Program-made: the position numbers and the translations under genes | Notes under the pieces: model-generated | Database searches by the model: none | What the model was told of the DNA's origin: nothing | The model's input: the letters and a program-made list of their open reading frames with translations, nothing else | Assembly (NCBI GenBank): GCA_030267965.1 | Contig: BRYA01000028.1 | Location: 1 to 64,000 of the forward strand | From: Triparma columacea | Lineage: Eukaryota; Sar; Bolidophyceae; Parmales; Triparmaceae | Length of the DNA stretch: 64,000 nt | Reading direction: 5' to 3' | Shown here: positions 13,401-21,132 of the stretch, one piece after another | How positions within the stretch are numbered: the first letter of the stretch is position 1 | How the letters are laid out: each line of letters opens with the position of its first letter

Positions 13401-14267
13401 AAGGGGGCAACACAACACGTTGCAAAAGTGAGCAAAAATTACAAAGCTTCAAGCGTCCTCCCGCGATTCTCCCGCTCTCCCCTAGAGTATTAAAATGCGT
13501 TTTTCTTTTTCGCCTCTCAACGCACAACTCACCTCTTCCGGCGTCCTCATGACCATTTTCAGAGTCTGCGGTAATGGCGATTAAGGCGTATGTTAGTCAA
13601 AATGAAGAGATATCAACGCGTGCTCCTCGTTTCTGTGTAGCATATCAAGCGCCCCACGCGGTTGCTGGAGACAGAACCCATGCGATCGCCGCAGAAGCGC
13701 CCCATGCAGTCACCGCAGACCGGCACACGCGCGCGTGCGCTGCGGCCACAGCCCGTCAAGCTCGACGCCGACGGCCAGGCCCTCCGCGAACAGCTCCGCA
13801 CGTTCCACACGCAGGCAGTGAGAAAAAACTACAAAGTTTCAACGCTTCCTCCCGCGACTCTCCCACTCTCTCCTAGAGTATTAAAATGTATTTTTTCTTA
13901 TCCGGCGCTCAACGCACAACTCACCTCGTCTGGCGTCCTCAAGACCATTTTCAGAGTCTGCGGTAATGGCGATTATGGTGTTTGTTGGTCAAAATGAAAA
14001 AGATTTTCGCGCGTGATCCGGCATGTCGTACTTTTTCCGCGTAGAATACCAAGGTTTTCCACCCCTACAAATCCCTGACACGACTCTCTCACCTTGTCCA
14101 GCGTCCCCACGAGGTCTGTCAATTGACGAAGACGGAGTAACTTGCCTCTCATGGCTTTGATCGGGTACCGAATGGCAGTTATCGGACATCGGGGCGTCAA
14201 CCTGAAGTATATGAGTCTCCCTCACACGCTCTTCACTCCCTCCTCGGGAATCATTTTTCGTGTCCAT
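1449..14267 (-). CDS. Giant START-like / polytopic membrane repeat protein with microexon 5' end (one frameshift)
   Basis: Proposed exons: 14267-14093; nine microexons (see separate entry); then one exon from 11480 to 1449, about 3,508 codons in all. The long exon is open from 11480 to 2446 and continues in another frame from about 2535 to 1449 (see frameshift). START-like lipid-binding domains occur at about 10050-9700, 9525-8960, 8795-8280, 8120-7560 and 5555-5230. Three copies of a polytopic module, with shared motifs DLLTDVYVT, LREWFP, FAEAIPG, DFYGYVPA, ILRGDFWYW and DFTSI, lie at about 7110-6050, 4770-3700 and 2930-1870. A YAALGPEQ/YAGLDPKQ motif recurs near 11090 and 3360. The module loosely recalls XK-related proteins (TDV near the first helix, E..P...IQL later), but I cannot assign a family. 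Role is unknown; membrane lipid sensing or transfer would be an inference. The start at 14267 is the first in-frame ATG after a stop. TTG codons at 11472 and 2591 are not starts. Confidence 0.72.
2525..2545 (-). other. Frameshift at an A6/T6 run inside the giant gene
   Basis: In the third membrane module the conserved reading passes from one frame to another at the T6 run 2532-2537 (A6 on the coding strand). Upstream residues IIQLLAIATTEK and downstream residues AAWASLTVSAFSTGF both align with the other two modules, but lie one base out of register, as if one A were extra. The total of all proposed exons becomes a multiple of three once one base is discounted. This is either a sequencing or assembly indel or a real disabling mutation. 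Confidence 0.85.
7835..7900 (-). repeat. In-frame 33-bp tandem duplication
   Basis: Two adjacent 33-bp copies (7835-7867 and 7868-7900) add an exact 11-residue duplication, HRDREFWNVMK, inside the fourth START-like domain of the giant protein. Identity of the two copies indicates a recent slippage or unequal exchange event that kept the frame. Confidence 0.85.
11532..13957 (-). repeat. Array of nine symmetric microexons (33/45 nt) of the giant gene
   Basis: Exon-like units on the minus strand at 13957-13925, 13565-13533, 13395-13351, 13220-13188, 12778-12746, 12606-12562, 12180-12148, 11732-11700 and 11564-11532. Seven are 33 nt and two are 45 nt. Each is preceded by a CAG acceptor and followed by GTGAG or GTAAG. 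Each begins with two bases completing a codon and ends with one base, so any can be skipped without shifting frame. Peptides are variants of DSKNGHEDAGR; the 45-nt ones read VSKSKSSHEDAGRDR. Synonymous changes (TCT/TCC, GGT/GGC, CAC/CAT) with conserved residues support translation. The upstream exon (14267-14093) ends in the same phase with DAGQ, and the last unit joins in phase to the main exon at 11480 across a 51-bp intron. Confidence 0.65.
11815..13825. repeat. GC-rich short-repeat blocks in the long introns of the microexon array
   Basis: Four GC-rich blocks (about 11815-12030, 12270-12510, 12862-13078, 13645-13825) occupy the four long introns (359-415 nt). The other introns between microexons are about 130-139 nt and lack them. 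Each block holds roughly 24-bp units of the type CCCATGCGGTCGCCGCAGA, followed by a less repetitive GC-rich tail. All six frames are partly open because of composition. One copy has a stop in the most coding-like frame, so I do not call them exons. Confidence 0.6.
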
Positions 14268-14816
14268 GTGCTGTGAGCTCAACTCTCGCGGGGATTTAGA
14301 ATCTGTGGGGGCATGCGTACGTTTGGTGAGAGTGAGAACACTGCCGGTCTCGTCCCATCTTTGAGATAGATGTTGCACTCGGTCCCTCAAGCCGTTTTAC
14401 CCATCTCAGAATGCAACAACATCTCCAAATGGATTGCGTTTTGCACGCTTCCTCTCAGGGTATTTCTGTTGCCACTTTCCGTTGATTTACGCCTCTCCGC
14501 TCCTCCAACGCTTCACTTAATTCTTTTCCTCCCCCTAAACTTACCTCCTCAGCCCCCGCCCCTTGGCCCCAGTCCTTCAAGGGTTCAAGGAAAGTTGACT
14601 CGAGGACACTTTCCAGATGGTAATTTCACTTATGGCCGGTGTACGCACGCAATTGGTTGCTCGCGATGCTTCTGTTTTGTTAGCTTCTTAGGCTGCAGTC
14701 CCTCGGTTGTTATCGGTTTGATTAGGGTTCCACAAAGAAGGTGGCTTCTTCGTACGGTTTTTCGTGCACTACTTTTCTACCAGAATCACCTCACCCCAAA
14801 GTCGTAAAAGGGATTC
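14268..14816. promoter_or_regulatory. Divergent intergenic region, giant gene / TPT1
   Basis: About 550 bp between the proposed start of the giant minus-strand gene and the TPT1 start. It should hold both promoters. No clear TATA element or other feature was recognised. Confidence 0.4.
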
Positions 14817-15632
14817 ATGTCTGGCTTCAAAGGCAACAATAGAAATAAAGGAAGGGGAGGAAGGGGAGGAAAGGGCTCTCGAGGCCATGCAAAGAAAGCT
14901 GAACAGAGCCACGATGAGAAGCTTTCACGAAAACTGTCAAGCCTGCTTCGGCATCGGGCCCATAAGAATGGCTTGACTGATTGTCTCCGTACAGATGGCT
15001 ACGTGCCGCTTGATCGGGTACTGGCATTGCCTGGGTTTGCCCAATACAACGTCGATGATATTGCTGCTGTTGTTGCCTCCAACGACAAGCAGCGATTCTC
15101 GATGCTCGAGGAGGAGGGGGAAGCTGGAGGAGATGTGACTCTCTACATTCGCGCGAACCAGGTGAGGTAGCGATGGAAGACGAGATACCACGACGCCAAT
15201 AACTAACACCCTCTGCGTACGCAGGGTCACACTATCTCAGGCGTCCTTGCTGAAGACCTCCTCACCCCTATCCTGTTCACCTCCGACGATGGTGGGTCCC
15301 TCGTAGCTATCCACGGTACTTACTTCAAGTCCTGGCCAGCGATCCTCCAATCTGGCGGCCTTTCAAGAATGGGAAGGAATCAGGTCCACCTCGCCGCCGA
15401 TTTACCCGGGGAGTCTGGCGTGATCAGCGGGATGAGGTCTTCTTGCGAGGTAATTGTTTACGTCGACGTGAGGAAAGCTGTGCTTGAGGGTGGGCTTGAT
15501 TTTTTCACCAGCGCCAACGGTGTAATACTGACTCCAGGGGATGACGAGGGAATGCTTTCGATTGCGTACTTCACCAAGGTCATCAATAGAACGACTAATG
15601 AAACACTTTATCCGCCTCCTGTACCGACATAA
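14817..15632 (+). CDS. TPT1: tRNA 2'-phosphotransferase (Tpt1/KptA family)
   Basis: Two exons, 14817-15161 and 15225-15632, encode 250 residues. The intron is GTGAGG...CTAAC...CGCAG, phase 0. The protein opens with a basic Gly/Lys/Arg tail, then the family motifs: LSRKLSSLLRHRAHKNGL, DGYVPLDRVL, NDKQRFSML, YIRANQ|GHT spanning the splice, AIHGTYFKSWPAILQSGGL, and RMGRNQVHLAADLPG. Members of this family remove the splice-junction 2'-phosphate from ligated tRNA with NAD+, giving ADP-ribose cyclic phosphate. Length is normal for eukaryotic Tpt1. It lies tail-to-tail with SFT2, 118 bp apart. The basic N-terminus may bind RNA. Confidence 0.93.
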
Positions 15633-15750
15633 TAACCCCCTGTCAAAACTAGAAATGTTGTTTTGTTTTGTTGTTTTCGACCACTTCAACTTGTACATAG
15701 TTATCTTCCCCCAGTTCCCCCTTCTCCCATTTAAACCCTTCGCGTCAAGC

Positions 15751-16749
15751 CTAAGACTTGCAGCACTTGAAGCACGCCCCGTCCTTTACGAAGCTGATGA
15801 CCATCCTCCTCCCATACGGTATATAAGATATGGCGTACCAGAACGCCGCCGCCATCTGCATGAAGAAGAGCACGATCACCACCCCGAACGGCACGTCAGA
15901 CAAAGCGCAGATGAAGACCGTGAGGAGAAGGACGAGGTAGATCACGCAGGCCACCCGGCGGGTCTTGTGGAACATTTTCTTGCACTGCCTCCTTGGGCCT
16001 AGGAGGAACCCCGTGGAGCAGATGGCGACGCAGTTACCGACGACGTAGAGGGCGGCGAAGTTGCGGACGCCCTGCTCGGAACGGTTCATGAGGGAGAGGG
16101 TGGAGCAGAAAGAAAGGAGGTAACCTCCAGCCCAACAGGCTGCGAACCCAGTGATTCGTTGCGTGTACTGGCGTGGGGGGTGGGAGGGGGGGGGGGGAGG
16201 GGAGGGGGGGGGGAGGGGGGGGGGGGGNNNNNNNNNNNNNNNNNNNNNNNNNNNNNNNNNNNNNNNNNNNNNNNNNNNNNNGAGTTAGTTGATTTAATTA
16301 AGGCATGGGTTCCGCGTGTCATGGGTGGGGTGATCAAACCCTCCCCCCCACCCCCACCCGACAGGGCAGAACCAAAAACCTCCCCAATAGCTGGACCGCC
16401 AAAGGGGAACTCCACACCCCAAACCCCCCCATTTGCTCGACCCCCCACCCCCCCACCCTCCCATAGTAACTTACAGTTAATTTAGGGCAGAATTCGCATA
16501 ATTGATCCTCCAGTTGTTCCGCCTGCGTCATAATCGTGCGTTCGGTGTATCGAATTTATCTCGTTAGTTAAGTTTGGTCAATACTTTCATCTCCCCTCTC
16601 CCCCGTTCCCACAGGAACACCCCCCAAATGCAGGGGGGAATTACGGGGGGGTTGAGGGGGAATCGGTGGAAGATATGGAATACAAGGGAACGCACCTGAG
16701 ACTTCTCCTGACCCGTCAGCGTCCTCTTTGCGTTTCTCAGTTGGTCCAT
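15751..16749 (-). CDS. SFT2: SFT2-like vesicle transport membrane protein
   Basis: Three exons on the minus strand: 16749-16696, 16522-16475 and 16167-15751, all joined in phase 0, give 172 residues. The N-terminus LRNAKRTLTGQEKS matches the family's cytosolic LR..L.GQ segment. Then follow QRITGFAACWAGGYLLSF (TM1), RNFAALYVVGNCVAICSTGFL (TM2), GPRRQCKKMFHKTRR and a third helix, and finally AFWYAISYIPYGRR. SFT2/GOT1 proteins act in retrograde, endosome-to-Golgi transport. The second intron contains a long G/C homopolymer and the N gap 16228-16281, so a further small exon in the gap cannot be excluded. The ATG at 16089 is internal. Confidence 0.88.
16228..16281. other. Assembly gap (54 N)
   Basis: Run of N directly after a G-rich homopolymer (about 16176-16227), inside the second intron of the SFT2 gene. 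The homopolymer probably stopped sequencing or assembly. Confidence 0.98.
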
Positions 16750-16869
16750 CAAACCTCTATTTTTTGCTCCTCGGATCCCGTCTCCTCCAAAAGTAAAAAG
16801 AGGGTATTAACTTCATACCCCATTCCGATCTCTCCACTCTTCACATAACGTACATCCACCCCATCCCCT

Positions 16870-17520
16870 ATGTTCTCCCCCGTAATCCACAACACATTAT
16901 CCTACCTCGGTGCAATAATATTCTTCCTACCCTTCTCGTCCCCCTCCCTCCCCTGTATCCTCTGGTGCGTCCATTTCCTCCGTCGTACCCTCGAGACGCA
17001 ATACCTATTTAAATTCACCCCCCACCCCATCCCCCCATTAGACTCTATCATCGAGTTCTCATACTACAACACGTTCTCATACTTAATCTCCTCATCAGTA
17101 AACAATTCCCCCCACCCCCCTAACACCTTATCGTTAATCCTCCCTTTAACCCTATGGTCCTTATCCGAGTGTTTAAACCACATTTGTCACCGTATCCTAT
17201 CCTCCGTCCCCCGTTTGCAATCAGGTGTAAAAGTCCGTCCTCTAAGCTCTTTCTTCAATTATGTTTCATGCCCACACTACCTATTTGAGATAATCGGTTG
17301 GTGTATGTTCTGCGCGTTATCTGGGTACCCAATTTGGGGTTTGACGTTCGCGTTTACCGGTGGTGTTATTATGACGTGTTGGGCTATCGAAAGACATGAG
17401 GAATACGAAATTGTGGAGGGGAAGAAGGGGAAGGTGGGAGGGGTGAGGACTACGCCTATCTTTCCAGGCGTAGACTTGAGACCACCGAGGTTCTTGGTAG
17501 ACTCGTTGAGACGGAAATAG
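16870..17520 (+). CDS. Very-long-chain enoyl-CoA reductase / steroid 5-alpha-reductase family protein
   Basis: Intronless, 216 residues, ATG at 16870 with an in-frame stop just upstream. Family motifs are clear: HFLRRTLETQYLFKF, PLDSIIEFSYY, ECLNHICHRIL, then FNYVSCPHYLFEIIGWCMF and the C-terminal WAIERHEEYE. These match the catalytic membrane part of Tsc13/TECR, which reduces trans-2-enoyl-CoA in very-long-chain fatty-acid elongation at the ER; steroid 5-alpha-reductases share the fold. The protein lacks the N-terminal ubiquitin-like region of TECR and is about 90 residues shorter, with only 120 bp to the divergent SFT2 start. Substrate cannot be decided from sequence. It ends 112 bp from the L15 gene, tail-to-tail. 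Confidence 0.78.
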   Translation: MFSPVIHNTLSYLGAIIFFLPFSSPSLPCILWCVHFLRRTLETQYLFKFTPHPIPPLDSIIEFSYYNTFSYLISSSVNNSPHPPNTLSLILPLTLWSLSECLNHICHRILSSVPRLQSGVKVRPLSSFFNYVSCPHYLFEIIGWCMFCALSGYPIWGLTFAFTGGVIMTCWAIERHEEYEIVEGKKGKVGGVRTTPIFPGVDLRPPRFLVDSLRRK

Positions 17521-17632
17521 GCACGTTGGAAGGTAGGGTTATTATTTTTTATCATTCTCTTTTTTAATGCTAATGTTTTTATCCTTTCGATTACTCCCCC
17601 CTCCCCCCCTTCACCACCCCCACTTAATTCCC

Positions 17633-18379
17633 TCACTCCGCCGTGACGATTTCCCCCGTTGTTGGGCTAAGTATTTCAACCTTCCCACCCTTGGCTTCGA
17701 TAATTTCCCTCGCTTTCCCCGTGATTGCGTGGGCCTGGACCGTGATGCCCTCGGCCGTGAAGTCGCCCTTCCCGACGACGATCTTGTGGGGGAGCTTGGA
17801 GCTGGACTTGGTGATGTGACCGCCCTCGAGGAGGGAAGAGTAGTTGGCAATGTCACCGCTGGTTAGGGCGTTGAGCTCGTCGAGCTTGATGAGGTTGTAG
17901 GTGGTCTTCTTGTGCCCTGGTCCGGTGGGCTTCCCTACGAACTTGGGGAGCCTCCTGTAAAGGGGCTGCTGACCACCCTCGAAGCCGGCGCGGGTGGGAC
18001 GGCCGGAACGACTCTTCTGACCCCTCATGCCAAAACCGCAGGTGGCGCCCTGGCCGGCGGCGATACCGCGACCCTTGCGCTCGAACCTCTTCCTGGAACC
18101 AGGGGCGGGCTTGAGGTTGTCGAGGGTGAATACTGTACTCTCAGCGTCATTGAGGGCTGACTCGTCTGCCTGGCGACGCTTCCAGTCAAAGAGTTTCATT
18201 GTCATTGGAGAGGATGCTGTTGTAGAGGGTGATGTATGTAGTGAGTTTGAGACGAATGATGATCCTTTTGAGGAGAGGTTGAGTGCAGTCTGTGTGTGGT
18301 GTTTGGGGAGGAGAGTGGAGGAGGGTGAGATGCTTTGTTTGAGAGGAGTATGTGTGTATATGTGGGTTTTTGTGGGCAT
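17633..18379 (-). CDS. Organellar (plastid-type) ribosomal protein L15 (uL15)
   Basis: The core from MTMKLFDWKRR (ATG at 18205) to the stop at 17633 carries uL15 signatures: KPAPGSRKRFERKGRG, AGQGATCGFGMRGQKSRSG, GFEGGQQPLYRRLPKF, and a C-terminal half ending in EIIEAKGGKVEIL. The glycine-rich stretch is closest to bacterial and plastid L15. I placed the start at the ATG at 18379, which adds a 58-residue leader rich in Ser/Thr/Lys and almost free of acidic residues, plausibly an organelle presequence. It lacks an obvious chromophyte signal peptide with AFAP motif, so mitochondrial targeting, or a missed first exon, remains possible. Upstream in-frame codons run into microsatellite sequence. 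Confidence 0.82.
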   Translation of the reverse strand: MPTKTHIYTHTPLKQSISPSSTLLPKHHTQTALNLSSKGSSFVSNSLHTSPSTTASSPMTMKLFDWKRRQADESALNDAESTVFTLDNLKPAPGSRKRFERKGRGIAAGQGATCGFGMRGQKSRSGRPTRAGFEGGQQPLYRRLPKFVGKPTGPGHKKTTYNLIKLDELNALTSGDIANYSSLLEGGHITKSSSKLPHKIVVGKGDFTAEGITVQAHAITGKAREIIEAKGGKVEILSPTTGEIVTAE

Positions 18380-18740
18380 GTTGAAGGTATATATGTGTTT
18401 ATATACCCACATATACCCGTATATAGGCATATAAAGGTATATAAAGGCACATACATACACACTCACTAGCCCGACCTCATTCTTCCTCAATTGTCCTATT
18501 AACAGTCCATATATACATATAATACATATACATACATACATACGCATACATATCTACATACACACTCTACATATAGTCATATATCCTAAATATAGGCAAG
18601 TTTGAGCAAATAAAGAAGACACGCATCGGAAAATAATCACCGACACCATCCCTCACTTAATTATACCTACACTAAACCAATACAAACATACACACACACA
18701 CCCTTACACTAACACATACATACACACACTGACTTACACT
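18380..18740. repeat. Microsatellite-rich divergent intergenic region
   Basis: TATATAC, TATAGGCA and ATACAT tracts fill about 18380-18560; CACA/TACA tracts fill about 18675-18735. The region lies between the divergent L15 and purple acid phosphatase genes and must contain both promoters. It keeps the L15 frame open upstream, producing a spurious N-terminal extension. Confidence 0.75.
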
Positions 18741-18920
18741 AGGGATAGCCAAAACGGCTAAGAACAATAAAGACTTCATAACACCCTGACCACTTTTGTG
18801 AGGGGAAGAGGAAAGAAACAAGGAGAGAAGGGGAGAGGTCGAGGTGGAAAAAGATAAAAGAGAACAGAAAAGTCACATGACAGAGAAGGAAAAACCAAAC
18901 ACTCTTCCTGATCCCTATCT

Positions 18921-20744
18921 ATGCGTGTGTTACTACCGTCATTCAGCGGGTTACTGACCCTCGCGTTGCTAGGATCTGTGGCTTCGCTCAACGCAGACGT
19001 AGCTTTATCGACCACAGGCCCAATCTCATCCATCTCGAACGAAAAGGTTCATGTTAAAATAACCCTTACAGGGGACGCCAGCTTGACCTACCATGCCCCC
19101 ACGTACTCCTCGAAGGAGTTCTGGAGGTCTAAATCAAAGCCCAACGACCCTCCACACTTTGTTGATTGGTTATCAGACGACGGCTGTTGGGTTGGTTTGT
19201 TCCTGGCTTCAGCTGACACTGGACCTTACACCGGCAAGGTCATCGACAAGATGGACGTGCCGTTACTAAAGACCGTCCCCGTTAGGTGGTTCGACTTCCC
19301 TGGAACCTGCAGACCAGGAGCCACATTCGAGACTGCCTTTAGCATGGATTCAAAGGTCAGGGAAGATTACTTCGTCGCTGTTTTCGAAGGGGGGTACTCT
19401 TCTCCTGTAGAAATCGGCCGTTCCCAGAAAATTATCATCTCAGACAAGCACAGTCCTGGTCACGTTCACCTAACCCGTTATCAGAGCACAGACAAGGTCT
19501 TAGTTTCTTTCAATTCCGCATTTCCCGTTCAGCAGTACGTTCAGTTTGGTTCCCTGCCAGGTCTCTACAAGAGTACCGTCCCTTGCTCCGCCACCGCTGC
19601 TCCTCAACGTTCAGACTTTCAAGATGTCCCTGCGAATTCCTCCGGTTACGTAGACCTTGGCTATACTCACCGTGCTGACATCACCATCCCCCCCTCCTCC
19701 TCACCCGTATATTACCGCGTCGGTTCCGATTCCCTCGGTTGGAGCACAGAGTCCTCCTTCAAGCCCCCCTTGCCACCTTCCGCTGACTTGCCTACATCCG
19801 TCGTACTGCTTGCTGACTACGGTGTAACGTACGACGACGGTTCTAAATACCACTGGCTGGAACCAGACGCTCGTAACAACACCCGCCACATTGCAGCTAT
19901 GATCTCAGAAATCGACCTCGTGTTCACCCCAGGTGACCTCGCTTACTCTACGGGGTACACGTCAAAGTGGGATAAATACTCAACGCAAATCGAACCTATA
20001 GCATCACGAGTATTCTTCCAAACAGGTAAAGGTAACCACGAGCAGGATTGCGAACACCCACCATCAAACGGTGACACACCGGTACATTACCTAGGGGACG
20101 ACTCTGGGGGTGAGTGTGGTTTAGCGGCGGACTTTAAACTTAAAATGCCTACGGAGGGATCAGGAAATGAAGGTAACGGGGAAGTTACGGAGGCGGAGGG
20201 GTATTATAGTCTTGATTCAGGTGCGGCTCATTTCGTAATGCTCAATACAGAGGTTGCGTCAAACCCTGGTACCGATCAGTACAATTGGTTAGTGGCAGAC
20301 CTTGAAGGAGTGAATAGGGAGGTTACACCGTGGGTTGTTGTTATGGGACATAGGCAAATGTGGGACGCGCAAATGGGGGATGAGTACCTTCAGGAATTCG
20401 AACATGTACTATTGGAATATAAGGTTGATGTAGCGGTTTGGGGACATGTTCACTATGGGGAAAGGACTTGTCCTATGTACAAAGGTTTATGCGTTACGGA
20501 AAAAGACGAAGCTGGGTATGACGGGACTATTCACCTTATTGTAGGTAACGGTGGGCAGGGTTTAAGCGAGTTTCCGGCGTGGAGGGATTTCGATGAAGTT
20601 CAGATACATGAGTGGGGGTTCTCGAGATTGGATGTGGTTAATGGAACACATCTGGTTATTGAGATGTATGGAGACTCACCGATGGAGGAGGAGGCACCAC
20701 TTAGGGACAGACATGTTATTGTGAGGGATTTCCCTAGAGTTTGA
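18921..20744 (+). CDS. Purple acid phosphatase (metallophosphoesterase), secreted
   Basis: Intronless, 607 residues. An N-terminal signal peptide (hydrophobic stretch 5-22) is followed by a beta-rich N-terminal domain to about residue 290. The metallophosphoesterase domain has all five motif blocks: LLADYG (D299), GDLAY (D339, Tyr342), GKGNHE (N372, H373), VMGHRQM (H477) and GHVHYGERTCPMY (H509, H511). The conserved Tyr in GDLAY gives the family its purple metal complex. Such enzymes hydrolyse phosphomonoesters with an Fe-metal centre and often scavenge phosphate at the cell surface or in the vacuole. Size matches large plant-type PAPs. Start is the only good ATG ahead of the signal peptide. 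Confidence 0.93.
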   Translation: MRVLLPSFSGLLTLALLGSVASLNADVALSTTGPISSISNEKVHVKITLTGDASLTYHAPTYSSKEFWRSKSKPNDPPHFVDWLSDDGCWVGLFLASADTGPYTGKVIDKMDVPLLKTVPVRWFDFPGTCRPGATFETAFSMDSKVREDYFVAVFEGGYSSPVEIGRSQKIIISDKHSPGHVHLTRYQSTDKVLVSFNSAFPVQQYVQFGSLPGLYKSTVPCSATAAPQRSDFQDVPANSSGYVDLGYTHRADITIPPSSSPVYYRVGSDSLGWSTESSFKPPLPPSADLPTSVVLLADYGVTYDDGSKYHWLEPDARNNTRHIAAMISEIDLVFTPGDLAYSTGYTSKWDKYSTQIEPIASRVFFQTGKGNHEQDCEHPPSNGDTPVHYLGDDSGGECGLAADFKLKMPTEGSGNEGNGEVTEAEGYYSLDSGAAHFVMLNTEVASNPGTDQYNWLVADLEGVNREVTPWVVVMGHRQMWDAQMGDEYLQEFEHVLLEYKVDVAVWGHVHYGERTCPMYKGLCVTEKDEAGYDGTIHLIVGNGGQGLSEFPAWRDFDEVQIHEWGFSRLDVVNGTHLVIEMYGDSPMEEEAPLRDRHVIVRDFPRV

Positions 20745-21132
20745 TTTCAAAAGCTTTTTTTTGTGCATTGTTGCCGCTCTGTGCTCCTTCGATACGTTGT
20801 CTTAAATCTTCTTCGTTTTCCATGGGGGGAGGATTAGAAAGATGGGAATCCGAAAAGTGACAATGAGGAGGGGGGGAGTATTTCAGGCAGTAAAGACTGT
20901 ATTTTAGACTATTTTTAGGATTTAGCTACTTTTTACTACGGACAAACTCTTTACAATACCAACGACGATACTCCCTTCATCATAACCAAACAAATTATAG
21001 GCTTTAGCTCCAATTTGGTCCCCAACAAAACTACATCGCCCAAATACCTAACTTTCAATCTCATCCTCTCCATCATTTACGCTATACCCTAGCTCGAGCG
21101 CTATCAGTACTACCACTTTGATCCTCCCCGAG
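20745..21132. other. Intergenic, PAP to LRR gene
   Basis: About 390 bp separating two genes in the same orientation. It should contain the PAP 3' end and the LRR promoter. I see no ORF, repeat or clear signal in it. Confidence 0.4.

Noticed and set aside
11780..13810. Overlapping ORFs on both strands in the GC-rich blocks (CGDRMGSI-type repeats)
   Set aside because: Short, open in several frames by composition, interrupted in one copy, and located in introns of a better-supported gene model.
17633..18547. N-terminal extension of L15 to 18547
   Set aside because: The extra residues come from TATATAC microsatellites; the ATG at 18379 or 18205 is more credible.
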